Below, piece after piece: positions 1-8,030 of a stretch of 18,734 nt of DNA; the first letter of the stretch is position 1, and the number at the start of each line of letters is the position of its first letter. This stretch comes from Bacillota bacterium (GTDB lineage: Bacteria; Bacillota; Clostridia; Acetivibrionales; DSM-1351). The stretch covers positions 1 through 18,734 of the forward strand of contig JAEZIB010000189.1 of the NCBI GenBank assembly GCA_023416275.1. The letters are read 5' to 3'. Below the pieces are notes generated by a model. The model searched no databases. It saw nothing but the letters and a program-made list of their open reading frames with translations, and had not been told where the DNA came from. Position numbers and translations under genes: made by a program.

Positions 1-1125
1 CATCCAATAGTTATTCCTTCATTCTCTCAATTAAAAGCAAATGCTAAGCTTACAGATCCTTTCAAGTTCTATAATGGTGATGAAGTTACAACAAAAGCTC
101 AATGGAAAGCTCGTCAGAAGGAAATTAGCGCTCTTGCTCAGGCATTTATTTATGGAACTAAACCAGAGGCACCGGACAGTGTTAAAGGTGCATTTAGCAG
201 TAATAAGATAACTGTAACAGTTAATGATAACGGTAAGAGCATATCATTTAGCTGTTCAATAGAATATCCAAGTACTGGTAAGGCGCCTTATCCTGCAGTG
301 ATAGGTATTGGTATGAATACACTCAATGCTACAACACTTAAAAACTTAGGCTGTGCTCTTATAACCTTCCCTTGTGATGAGTTAGGTGCTCAGTCAGGTG
401 CAGGTTCTAGAGGACAAGGAAAGTTCTATACTCTTTATGGCAGCAACCACAATGCTGGAGCATTGATGGCTTGGGCATGGGGTGTTGACAGATTAATTGA
501 TGCATTGGAAATGACTCCAGCAGCTAATATTGATACAAAACACTTAGGTGTAACTGGTGGTTCACGTTACGGTAAGGGAGCACTTGCATGTGGTGCGTTT
601 AATGAGAGAATTCAGTTAACTATTCCTCAGGAATCAGGTTGTGGTGGGGCTGCTAGCTGGAGAGTATCTGACTGGCAGAAATCAAGAGGACAGAATGTGC
701 AGACTGCTGCACAAATTGTAACAGAGAATCCATGGCAAGGTAGTATGTTCTCACAGTTTGGTAGTGCAGTTACTAAGCTACCAGTTGATCAGCATTTGGT
801 TGCAGGACTATGTGCACCACGTGGACTATTGATAATAGAAAATACATCAATGGAATGGTTAGGAAATGTTAGCTGCTTCGCTACAGGGAAAACAACAAAT
901 ATGATATATGATGCACTTGGCGTACCAAGTAATATGGGATATTCTTCTGTGGGTCATCCGGATCATTGTGGTTACCCAGCTTCTCAATTACCTGAATTAG
1001 AAGCGTTTGTAAAGAAATTCCTTCTTGATAACAGCTCTGCAAATACAAGTTACATGAAACAAGATGGTGGAATTACCTTTGACAAAAATATGTGGGTTGA
1101 TTGGGATATTCCAGCATTGAAATAA
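1..1125 (+). CDS. Glucuronoyl esterase, CE15 family (5' end outside window)
   Basis: Secreted-type alpha/beta-hydrolase that would cut the ester between 4-O-methyl-glucuronic acid of xylan and lignin alcohols. The frame is open from base 1, so the start codon and any signal peptide, CBM or dockerin lie upstream; the first in-window GTG/ATG codons (298 onward) are not the start. Numbering from base 1, the early part has the CE15-type block around DPFKFYNGDEVTTKAQW. The nucleophile motif GGSRYGKGA gives Ser188. Glu211 in QESGCGG lies 23 residues later, the Ser-Glu spacing I recall for fungal glucuronoyl esterases. The GHPDHCGYP motif near the end gives His322 next to Cys. So the triad is complete. 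The protein ends about 50 residues after the His, with no C-terminal dockerin or CBM. Acetyl-xylan esterases share the fold, but GxSRxGKGA plus HC favours CE15. Confidence 0.9.
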   Translation, partial: HPIVIPSFSQLKANAKLTDPFKFYNGDEVTTKAQWKARQKEISALAQAFIYGTKPEAPDSVKGAFSSNKITVTVNDNGKSISFSCSIEYPSTGKAPYPAVIGIGMNTLNATTLKNLGCALITFPCDELGAQSGAGSRGQGKFYTLYGSNHNAGALMAWAWGVDRLIDALEMTPAANIDTKHLGVTGGSRYGKGALACGAFNERIQLTIPQESGCGGAASWRVSDWQKSRGQNVQTAAQIVTENPWQGSMFSQFGSAVTKLPVDQHLVAGLCAPRGLLIIENTSMEWLGNVSCFATGKTTNMIYDALGVPSNMGYSSVGHPDHCGYPASQLPELEAFVKKFLLDNSSANTSYMKQDGGITFDKNMWVDWDIPALK

Positions 1126-1129
1126 TACT

Positions 1130-1197
1130 ATTTGCGGGCTTTGCACTAATACCGCAGTCGCGGCTATTTAAAAGGTTATTGCACATTTAAATACAAA
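1130..1197 (-). repeat. Family B interspersed repeat, copy 1
   Basis: Read on the minus strand, this block aligns along its length with bases 18603-18673. Shared blocks are TTTG-ATTTAAA--TGTG, an identical 14-mer TTTTAAATAGCCGC (here 1160-1173), CTGCGG and CCGCAAAT. It lies just after the stop codon of the esterase gene. It contains a small GC-rich inverted repeat (CCGC/GCGG) in otherwise AT-rich DNA. No coding potential is evident. It is probably an interspersed intergenic repeat; function unknown. Confidence 0.65.
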
Positions 1198-1413
1198 TAA
1201 GAATAATAAAAAAGCTATAAAAGGTTTGAGGCTAAAATAGCCACAAATAAAAAGACCCCTATACGCCAAGCCCCATTATGAGATTAGAAACATATAAATG
1301 GCTATAAAATCAATAAGCCATCTTTTCACCAAACAGAGCATTACTGCTTGATGAAAAGGTGGCTATACTTTAGAATTAAATAAAATAATAATATTTAATT
1401 GGCTACGATAAAA
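1198..1413. other. AT-rich convergent intergenic region with hairpins
   Basis: This is the space between the convergent esterase and phosphorylase genes. One hairpin lies at 1225-1247 (TTTG-a-GGCTA-aaa-TAGCC-a-CAAA); read on the minus strand it is followed by T-rich sequence and could help end phosphorylase transcription. A larger hairpin lies at 1316-1364 (see separate entry). The 5-mer GGCTA recurs several times here (for example 1230, 1309 and 1361). No open reading frame or promoter is convincing. Confidence 0.45.
1316..1364 (-). terminator. Large hairpin, possible terminator of the phosphorylase gene
   Basis: Bases 1316-1328 (AGCCATCTTTTCA) pair with 1352-1364 (TGAAAAGGTGGCT) over 13 positions with one G-T wobble, and the stem may extend past one mismatch. 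It lies 50-100 bases past the stop codon of the minus-strand phosphorylase gene. The downstream minus-strand sequence is T-rich but has no uninterrupted T tract, so intrinsic termination is only probable. Confidence 0.4.
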
Positions 1414-3975
1414 TTACTCAACCCAACGAATTAAGCCCGAGTCAAATCTATTTATAAGATTTGGATTCTTTGGCGTAGCTCTGAAGGTATATGCATATTC
1501 TCCGCCATCTTCTATTTTTAGGTTCAAAGAGTACTTATAGGAACCATCCTCGGCTTTTCCATCTAAATTCATTTCTAAAGATTGGGCATTTACTATCATA
1601 CCGTTGCATAAAGAACCATAGTATACCTCAACCATAACATTTGATGGATCTATAGCACCAAGCTTTGCATAAGCGGTCAAGTGAATTTCATGTCCTGAGT
1701 CAGATTTATAATCCTTCAGATTGTTCATGGATTTTTCGGAAAATAGCTGAACCTGATGCCAATTAGCTTTCATATGCTGATCAAAGGCTGAAAGCTGCTT
1801 TGCTAGGCTATAGCTGTCTGTACTTACCATCGCTGAGCCATTTATTGCAGGAAGGTACATTCTTTCTGTATATTCCTTTACCATTCTATCAGTACTATAG
1901 TTCCAAGTCAGAGTTTTAATGGAATTCTTCATCATGCGAACCCATTCTGTTGGAATACCCTTTTCATTAACATTGTAATATAAAGGTATTATTTTGTTTT
2001 CCAAAGTGTCATAGATTGATTCGCTGTCAATATTATCTTGTGAGAACTCATTGTCGAATTCCGTTTCGTCACCGATAACCCAACCGTTGTCTCCATCATA
2101 GCCTTCACACCACCAGCCATCTAAAATACTAAAGTTTATAATACCATTTATACAAACCTTTTGACCACTTGTTCCACTGGCTTCAAGAGGTCTTCTAGGA
2201 TTGTTCATCCATACATCAACGCCTTGAACTAAATTTCTTGCAACAGTCATATTATAGTTTTCAAGCAAAACAACTTTTCCGTAGAAACCTTCTTGCCTTG
2301 CAATATCATTAATATTTTTAATAACATCATGTGCAGGGCCATCAGCAGGATGTGCTTTACCAGCAAAGATAATCTGCATTGGTTTTTCTGGGTTATTCAG
2401 AATATTTTGAATTCTGGCTAAATTTCTGAAAATTAGATTTGCACGTTTGTAGGTGGCAAATCTTCTTGCAAAACCAATAGTAAGTGCATTGGGATCAAGG
2501 AAATTATCTACCTGTCTTACAGCTTCCATAGATTCACCATTTGCTAGCTTTTGCTGCTTAAGCCTTGACCTAACAAAGTTAATTAGCTTGCATTTTAATT
2601 CTTTATGAGTTTCCCATAGCTCTTCGTCCGGAATATTATCAATACCTTCAAAAGTAGTGCTTTCGTATATTTTAGTTTTCCAGTCACTAGCAAGGTATTT
2701 ATCGTAAAGTGCTTTTATTTTAGGTGAAATCCATGTTAATGTATGAATCCCATTAGTTACATGTGTAATTGGAATATCATTTTTTGGTACTCCAGGCCAA
2801 ACATCGCTGAATATATCTCTAGAAACAGCTCCGTGAAGCTCACTAACGCCATTTTTTCTGCCTGCAAGAGTAAGTGCAAGCACGGTCATATTGAAGTTTT
2901 GATCTTCTGATTTTTTAAGACCAAGTTCCAAGAAATCATATCTGCTTAAACCTAATTGTCCCCAGAAATCTCCGAAGTATTTATCCATCATATAAAGAGG
3001 GAATACATCATTGCCAGCTGGAACGGGAGTATGTGTGGTAAATATGGCTGAGTTTTCAACGATTTTTTTAGCTTCACTAAAGTTTATATGTTTTTCATTA
3101 ATAAGCTTTCTAATGAGTTCTAGTCCCATAAATGAGGAATGACCTTCGTTCATATGGTATACTGATGCATGAATGCCCAATGCATCCAATACTCTTATAC
3201 CACCGATTCCAAGGAAGATTTCCTGTTGAATTCTAGTTTCCTGATCACCGCCATATAATCTTGCTGTGAGAGCTCTATCACTATTAGAATTTTGTGGGAC
3301 ATCCGTATCCATCAGGAATAGATTGATTCTGCCTATCTGAACCTTCCAGACTTGTGCATACACTGTCCTACCGGCAAATGTAATGCTAATCTGCACTTGT
3401 TCACCATTTGAATTTAATGCTGGTAGAATTGGTAACTGGGATACATTCAGATCAGTAAAGCAAGTTTGTTGCCAGCCATCTGCATTTATTCTCTGACTGA
3501 AATAGCCCTGCTTATAAAATAAACCTATTGCTGTAAAGGGTATACCAAGATCGCTTGCTGCTTTACAATGATCTCCTGAAAGTACACCTAGACCGCCTGA
3601 ATAAATAGGCAATACTTCATTTAATCCATATTCCGCAGAAAAATATGCAATCATCTTATCTGTATTTTGCGGATAAGTTCTGGTAAACCATGTGTTCTTT
3701 TCAGACATGTAGTTATCAAATGTACTTACTACACTTTCAAGCCTTTTCATAAAATCTTCATCATTAAGTTTTGATTGGAGCTTTTTTTGACTTACTTCTT
3801 GTAAGAAACGTACAGGATTTTTACCTAGTTTTTCCCATAAGTCTAAATCAATTTCTCTATAGAGATCAATGGCTTCAGGATTCCATGACCACCATAAGTT
3901 GTAAGCAATATCATTAAGTCTTTTGAATTTTTCTGGTAATGCTGATATTACATTGATTTTACCGACTAAATACAT
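1414..3975 (-). CDS. glgP: Alpha-glucan (glycogen/maltodextrin) phosphorylase, GT35, DUF3417 type
   Basis: Cytosolic PLP enzyme releasing glucose-1-phosphate from glycogen or maltodextrins. 853 residues. The N-terminal ~100 residues (LNDIAYNLWWSWNPEA) match the DUF3417 region of the phosphorylases found in clostridia, Thermotoga and archaea. The catalytic part has AEYGLNEVLPIYSGGLGVLSGDH, a glycine-rich phosphate and sugar site, and EASGTSGQK, whose Lys606 is the expected PLP Schiff-base lysine. The last ~100 residues form an extra beta-rich region. Start: AGGAGA (minus strand, 3987-3982) abuts one ATG but lies 6 bases before a second one at 3975, which is chosen. An in-frame ATG at 4044 would add 23 residues but lies inside repeat A1, so it is not the start. 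The gene stands alone and converges on the esterase gene. Its leader would cross repeat A1 in antisense. Confidence 0.93.
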   Translation of the reverse strand: MYLVGKINVISALPEKFKRLNDIAYNLWWSWNPEAIDLYREIDLDLWEKLGKNPVRFLQEVSQKKLQSKLNDEDFMKRLESVVSTFDNYMSEKNTWFTRTYPQNTDKMIAYFSAEYGLNEVLPIYSGGLGVLSGDHCKAASDLGIPFTAIGLFYKQGYFSQRINADGWQQTCFTDLNVSQLPILPALNSNGEQVQISITFAGRTVYAQVWKVQIGRINLFLMDTDVPQNSNSDRALTARLYGGDQETRIQQEIFLGIGGIRVLDALGIHASVYHMNEGHSSFMGLELIRKLINEKHINFSEAKKIVENSAIFTTHTPVPAGNDVFPLYMMDKYFGDFWGQLGLSRYDFLELGLKKSEDQNFNMTVLALTLAGRKNGVSELHGAVSRDIFSDVWPGVPKNDIPITHVTNGIHTLTWISPKIKALYDKYLASDWKTKIYESTTFEGIDNIPDEELWETHKELKCKLINFVRSRLKQQKLANGESMEAVRQVDNFLDPNALTIGFARRFATYKRANLIFRNLARIQNILNNPEKPMQIIFAGKAHPADGPAHDVIKNINDIARQEGFYGKVVLLENYNMTVARNLVQGVDVWMNNPRRPLEASGTSGQKVCINGIINFSILDGWWCEGYDGDNGWVIGDETEFDNEFSQDNIDSESIYDTLENKIIPLYYNVNEKGIPTEWVRMMKNSIKTLTWNYSTDRMVKEYTERMYLPAINGSAMVSTDSYSLAKQLSAFDQHMKANWHQVQLFSEKSMNNLKDYKSDSGHEIHLTAYAKLGAIDPSNVMVEVYYGSLCNGMIVNAQSLEMNLDGKAEDGSYKYSLNLKIEDGGEYAYTFRATPKNPNLINRFDSGLIRWVE

Positions 3976-4016
3976 ATGCATTCTCCTATCTTTCATTTGA
4001 TTTTTTAATAAAGCAT

Positions 4017-4171
4017 TATAACGAAGCAAGAAAATGTCCCCCACTTCTATAAGTGGCGGGTGCCGCTTTGGTTTTCAAGCGGTGAGAAAATCTCCCGCTT
4101 CGCTTTCATGCCGCTAATGTAATGAAATTTCTCTACAATCGAAAAATTTCATTTTTAATCTAGGCATTATA
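4017..4171 (+). repeat. Family A repeat, copy 1 (155 bp)
   Basis: Aligns end to end with 4935-5088 and 16431-16585. Ends are TATAACG at left and CATTATA at right (CGTTATA in the other copies), so the termini form short inverted repeats. Inside are a CCACTT/AAGTGG hairpin, a CCGCTT/AAGCGG hairpin, a long-range pairing CGAAGC/GCTTCG, and GAAATTT/AAATTTC near the right end. It lies 42 bases upstream of the phosphorylase start but points against that gene, unlike copies 2 and 3, which point with their downstream genes. No coding frame is conserved. Confidence 0.8.
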
Positions 4172-4373
4172 ACAAAGTATACATGTCAAATAAAATATAC
4201 GATTTAATAGTTATAATAACATAATAGAGCGATTATTGGTAGTATTTACAACGAATTTAATTTTAAGTAAATTCGCAGTTATTATTATATGACATATATG
4301 GAAAAAAATACTTTAATAAAGTTATAAACTTCATAAATAAAATATTGTGTTTTGTAATATAAATAATAATACT
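4172..4373. other. Divergent AT-rich intergenic region
   Basis: Very AT-rich spacer between repeat A1 and the small membrane protein gene. It should hold promoters for both directions. On the minus strand TTGACA is followed only 12 bases later by TATAAT at the edge of repeat A1; this spacing is too short for a standard sigma-A promoter. No clear ribosome binding site precedes the plus-strand gene. Confidence 0.3.
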
Positions 4374-4775
4374 ATGATTAAACGATATTTTTTATATGGT
4401 ATTATTGGCTGGAGCATGGAGATAGTGTGGACAGGCTTCTATTCTCTAATTAACGGTGATATGGCTTTAGAAGCATATACCAGCCTCTGGATGTTATTTA
4501 TATATGGAAGTGCTGTATTCCTAGAACCCCTGCATGACTTAATCCATGATTGGAATGTCTTATTAAGAGGTATTATTTGGGTTATTCTAATTTGGGGTAT
4601 AGAATACTCTACAGGAAAGATATTGCTTGGACTGCTGAATGTCTATCCTTGGCAGTACTTTGGCAAATTTGCTGTAGAAGGCCTTGTAAGGCTGGATTAT
4701 GCACCGGCTTGGTTTGTCGCAGGTTTACTGTTTGAGCGGGTACATGCTACTTTTGACAGATTAAAGATAACTTAA
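4374..4775 (+). CDS. Small multi-pass membrane protein, ABC_trans_CmpB/DUF1113 type
   Basis: 133-residue hydrophobic protein with about four membrane segments (roughly residues 3-22, 36-55, 62-88 and 112-130). The early GIIGWSMEIVWTG stretch, with a conserved-looking Gly-Trp-x-x-Glu, and the WPWQY-like YPWQYFG loop resemble proteins annotated as putative ABC-transporter permease (PF06541). A transport role is not shown by the sequence: there is no ATPase or binding protein nearby, so the family name should be taken loosely. The ATG at 4374 is preferred; an in-frame GTG at 4347 would add nine residues, and neither start has a good Shine-Dalgarno sequence. The gene is monocistronic, ended by a strong hairpin. 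Confidence 0.75.
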   Translation: MIKRYFLYGIIGWSMEIVWTGFYSLINGDMALEAYTSLWMLFIYGSAVFLEPLHDLIHDWNVLLRGIIWVILIWGIEYSTGKILLGLLNVYPWQYFGKFAVEGLVRLDYAPAWFVAGLLFERVHATFDRLKIT

Positions 4776-4861
4776 AAGGGCAAAGGTTAATTTACCCATC
4801 TGCAAAAAATATTGAAAAAAGAGCATTTGCAGAATATAATATAATTACTATCATTTTAAAT

Positions 4862-4905
4862 AAAGTATACACAAAAAATGTGTATACTTTTTATTTGGTG
4901 TTTTT
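4862..4905 (+). terminator. Intrinsic terminator after the small membrane protein gene
   Basis: Perfect 12-bp stem AAAGTATACACA (4862-4873) and TGTGTATACTTT (4879-4890), 5-base A loop, then a T-rich tail. The stem is AT-rich and nearly self-symmetric, so it could work on both strands. Confidence 0.75.
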
Positions 4906-4934
4906 TATTAAATTGATTATATATTGACTATAGA

Positions 4935-5088
4935 TATAACGAGGCAAGATAATATCCCCTACTTCTATAAAGTGGCGGGTAACACTTTGGTTTTCAGTCG
5001 GTTAGAATATCTTCGCCTCGCTTACACGCCGCTAATGTAAAGAAATTTTTCTACAATGGAAAAATTTCATTTTAATCTCGGCGTTATA
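4935..5088 (+). repeat. Family A repeat, copy 2 (154 bp)
   Basis: Begins TATAACGAGGCAAGA and ends TCGGCGTTATA, aligning with copies 1 and 3. The long-range pairing is CGAGGC/GCCTCG, where copy 1 has CGAAGC/GCTTCG. The right end continues as TATAAT (5085-5090), a possible -10 box 28 bases before the next start codon, so the repeat may carry or create a promoter here. Confidence 0.8.
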
Positions 5089-5117
5089 ATAGGGTTTAGT
5101 GTACTTTAGGGGGATTA

Positions 5118-6149
5118 ATGAGTAATAATACATTGGTAAATAAAAAAGAGCTTATTGGTGATAGAAAAATAGGCAAAGGTAAAAAGAAGAAAGGTAAGCT
5201 TAAGAGTTTATTGGGATTTTTAATCTTTGAGTTATTATTTTTATCGCTGACAACACCTTTACTTATATTTTATGGACCTTTTGATAATGTAAAATGCACC
5301 ATTACAGGTGTTTTGTGGAATTCATATACACTCAAGGGAGTAGCAAGAACATTTCTTTCAGATAAAGCAATTGCGAACATATTGGGCGATGGGTATGCCA
5401 TTTCAAATGTTAACACAGAGGATATAAAGCTGCTTAAATTTGGAATACATCATACTAATAAAACGGAGCTATTTGATATAGAGAGCAGTAATTTTAATGG
5501 GAAGCTTTTAGTTATAGAGGATCCCACTAGAATCAAGGTAGGGTACTCAAATCAAATACCAAGAGCCGGCCAGACCACTAGCAGCATAGCTAAAAGGTAC
5601 GGAGCAATAGCAGCTATCAACGGTGGTGGTTTTATTGATACTAAATGGGCAGGAACGGGCGGTGCTCCTTTAGGGTATATAATAAGTGAAGGTAAATATA
5701 TAAGTGGAGAGTCAAAGGACAAAACTACAAAGAGAGATACAATTGCATTTACTGAGGATGGAATGCTTATTGTAGGAAAACATTCACAAAATGATTTGAA
5801 AAAATATAATGTAAAAGAAGCTATTAGTTTTGGACCACCTTTGGTTGTTAATGGAAAACCAACTATAAAAAGCGGTGATGGAGGCTGGGGAATTTCTCCT
5901 AGAACTGTAATTGGTCAAAAAGCTGATGGCTCGGTCTTATTTTTAGTTATAGACGGAAGAAGTATTAAGTCATATGGAGCAACATTAAAAGAAGTTCAGG
6001 ACATCATGCTTGAAAAGGGGGCTGTAAATGCCGCAAACTTAGATGGGGGCTCATCAGCAACTATGTATTACGATGGCAAAGTAATAAACACTCCATCTGA
6101 TGCATTAGGAGAGAGATCAGTACCATCAGTATTTATGGTAATGCCATAG
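5118..6149 (+). CDS. Membrane-anchored NagPA-like phosphodiester glycosidase domain protein
   Basis: 343 residues. A Lys-rich N-terminus (about 8-28) precedes one membrane helix (about 29-52), then an extracellular part. Residues ~130-343 carry the hallmarks of the NagPA/DUF2233 family (PF09992; also labelled exopolysaccharide biosynthesis protein): INGGGF (near 167), GPPLVVNG, SPRTVIGQKADG, DGR, GATLKEVQDIM, and NLDGGSS (307-311). Characterised relatives hydrolyse GlcNAc-1-phosphodiester linkages, including the teichoic-acid-related B. subtilis YngK-type proteins; the substrate here is unknown. ATG with AGGGGG (5108-5113) four bases upstream. It is followed after 13 bases by the next gene, so the two are likely co-transcribed. 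The distal, well-conserved motifs give a secure family call; biological role is inference. Confidence 0.85.
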   Translation: MSNNTLVNKKELIGDRKIGKGKKKKGKLKSLLGFLIFELLFLSLTTPLLIFYGPFDNVKCTITGVLWNSYTLKGVARTFLSDKAIANILGDGYAISNVNTEDIKLLKFGIHHTNKTELFDIESSNFNGKLLVIEDPTRIKVGYSNQIPRAGQTTSSIAKRYGAIAAINGGGFIDTKWAGTGGAPLGYIISEGKYISGESKDKTTKRDTIAFTEDGMLIVGKHSQNDLKKYNVKEAISFGPPLVVNGKPTIKSGDGGWGISPRTVIGQKADGSVLFLVIDGRSIKSYGATLKEVQDIMLEKGAVNAANLDGGSSATMYYDGKVINTPSDALGERSVPSVFMVMP

Positions 6150-6162
6150 AAGGAGAAATTGT

Positions 6163-7203
6163 GTGAAAACTTTAGTTAAGTGGTATAAATGGATTTTGTT
6201 AGCGGTGATATTTCAATTTTGTGTGTTATTATATATTAATAATATTTTTTTAAATTCAGATATAACTGTAAGTATAACAGACGCAGATAAAAGTAAAGAT
6301 GTGTTAACGGGAGATTTCAAGGTGCCTGATAATGCCCAAAATATTAGTATGTCCTACAATGCTGAGTTTGGAGCATATCTGTCAGATAATGTTTTGCATA
6401 TAATAAATTTGGACAATGGCAATATTAAAAAGGTTGCAGGTATGGATAATGATAAAATAACCTATTTTAGATGGCTTCCAGATAGAAATATGGTTATATT
6501 TTCATCAGATACAAAAGATGGCAAGAAGGGTATTGTTCAAATATCAACCTACGAGCCTGAATCTGAGAACTTAAGACCTTATCCCCAAATTGATGGGTTA
6601 TCTGCTGAGAGCAAAATAATGGATATAGAACTATCTCAATATACAAATGTCGTTTATGCAAAAATAGAGACATCAGATACCAAATCCAAGATTGTTAGAT
6701 TTAATGTTATGAGTCAATATGCTCATGTAATGAATTTGGGTGCAAAAGCTATAATAAAGGAATGTTTATTTGTGAATAAGCTTGTATATCAGAATGAGGG
6801 AGAATCAATATATATTTATGATGGCATCAATAAAACAAAAAACAAAGTCCCGATAAATGTTGATAAAGTCCAAGTTTTGGATATAGATTTAAACGATGCT
6901 TTGTATATTGGAATACTTGATTCATCAGGAAAGGTATCTGAAATTTATCATCAAAAAATTAATGATGATAAATTAACTGAAAATTGGACTAAAGTTGTTT
7001 TAAAAGCGGCTACTTCTATTGAAAATATTATTATTTCTGGCAATGGAAATATATATGTAAATGAAATTGAAGAAAACAAAATAATTAATGCCACAAATGG
7101 TCTCAAAGCTTCATATAGAGGAGAATTTATTGAAGTTTTGGATGGTGCATTAGTTTCAAAAGATGGAAATAAGGTTGTTATAACATCTTTAAAAGAATAC
7201 TAA
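6163..7203 (+). CDS. Membrane-anchored predicted beta-propeller protein of unknown function
   Basis: 346 residues. One N-terminal membrane helix (about 10-29), with a short basic cytoplasmic tip, anchors an extracellular domain rich in short beta strands. Recurrent hydrophobic strands followed by Asp/Asn-Gly turns (IINLDNGNIKKV, IVRFNVMSQ, IYIYDGINK) suggest a TolB/WD40-like propeller; no catalytic motif is seen. GTG start chosen because AAGGAG (6150-6155) lies seven bases upstream and the gap to the NagPA-like gene is 13 bases. Pairing with that gene suggests the two act together at the cell surface, with the propeller as a partner or scaffold; this is inference. A weak hairpin (TCAACT/AGTTGA, 7204-7220) follows the stop. 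Confidence 0.7.
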   Translation: MKTLVKWYKWILLAVIFQFCVLLYINNIFLNSDITVSITDADKSKDVLTGDFKVPDNAQNISMSYNAEFGAYLSDNVLHIINLDNGNIKKVAGMDNDKITYFRWLPDRNMVIFSSDTKDGKKGIVQISTYEPESENLRPYPQIDGLSAESKIMDIELSQYTNVVYAKIETSDTKSKIVRFNVMSQYAHVMNLGAKAIIKECLFVNKLVYQNEGESIYIYDGINKTKNKVPINVDKVQVLDIDLNDALYIGILDSSGKVSEIYHQKINDDKLTENWTKVVLKAATSIENIIISGNGNIYVNEIEENKIINATNGLKASYRGEFIEVLDGALVSKDGNKVVITSLKEY

Positions 7204-7316
7204 TCAACTGAAAAAGTTGAGTAAGAAATATATTTGAAGATAGCGTTTTAATTATTGATTAATTGGGTATTAATAAATTAAGTTTTTATATTATTATGTT
7301 TTTGGAGGAATTACTT

Positions 7317-7643
7317 ATGTCAGATAAAATTATAAATTTAACAAATGAAACTTTTGATGAGACTGTATTAAAATCAGATAAACCGGTGGTTGTTGATTTC
7401 TGGGCTACTTGGTGCGGACCCTGCAGAATGGTAGGACCTGTAATGGAAGAGTTAGCAGATGATTTTGACGGTAAAGTGCAAATTGCAAAAGTAAATGTTG
7501 ATGATCAGGGTGAGTTGGCAGCAAAATTTAAAATAATGAGCATTCCTACTATTTTAGCTTTTAAAAATGGTGAGTTGGCTGAAAAGGCTGTTGGTGCCAG
7601 GTCAAAGGAAGAATTTTCAGAAATGATAAATAAGCTGTTATAA
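7317..7643 (+). CDS. trxA: Thioredoxin
   Basis: 108-residue cytosolic disulfide reductase. It has the classic WATWCGPCRM active site (Cys33, Cys36), the buried Asp in VVVDFW, and the cis-proline SIPT (Pro77). Length is the family norm. The ATG at 7317 follows GGAGG (7304-7308) with an 8-base gap; an upstream in-frame start at 7263 would add an 18-residue hydrophobic extension and lacks a ribosome binding site. No thioredoxin reductase gene is adjacent. A separate promoter is likely in the 113-base gap after the propeller gene, but I cannot place it. A strong terminator follows. Confidence 0.95.
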   Translation: MSDKIINLTNETFDETVLKSDKPVVVDFWATWCGPCRMVGPVMEELADDFDGKVQIAKVNVDDQGELAAKFKIMSIPTILAFKNGELAEKAVGARSKEEFSEMINKLL

Positions 7644-7694
7644 TTTTTTTACTTAGATTATTGTAAGTATTTAAGTTTACTAATTAGTATTGAG

Positions 7695-7741
7695 AGCACT
7701 CATGTTATTAGATGATAAGCTAATAATAGGAGTGCTTTTTT
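7695..7741 (+). terminator. Intrinsic terminator after thioredoxin gene
   Basis: AGCACTC (7695-7701) pairs with GAGTGCT (7730-7736), with an inner TTATTAG/CTAATAA stem separated by a small internal loop; a run of T follows directly. Confidence 0.85.
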
Positions 7742-8030
7742 GTTGCGAAATTTAAGAAATTTAATAATTCAAAATATACAATAAATGATAAAAATTCCCT
7801 AAATTGATTGTAAATTATATTCCTATTTTTACATGTATTATGTACGTCATTAAAGAGGTCGGTTGCGATTTATGCTTTAACATAAAGATGAGCTAGATAT
7901 TTTGAAGGTTATATAAGGATATATCTGATTAACTTTTTAAGAAGCTATGAATTAGTTTGTTAGTTTTTAAACGAAAGCATCTGATTAATTATTGATAGTA
8001 CAAAATATTTTATTTTAGGAGGAATTTGCA
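7742..8030. other. Intergenic region before the fibre-like operon
   Basis: About 290 AT-rich bases. It must hold the promoter of the 8031-14029 operon, but no box pair stands out. A small inverted repeat TTTATG/CATAAA lies at 7869-7886. AGGAGG at 8017-8022, eight bases before the ATG, is a strong ribosome binding site. Confidence 0.4.

Noticed and set aside
4017..4171. Riboswitch for the phosphorylase gene
   Set aside because: The same element occurs elsewhere before unrelated genes and here lies in the opposite orientation to the gene.
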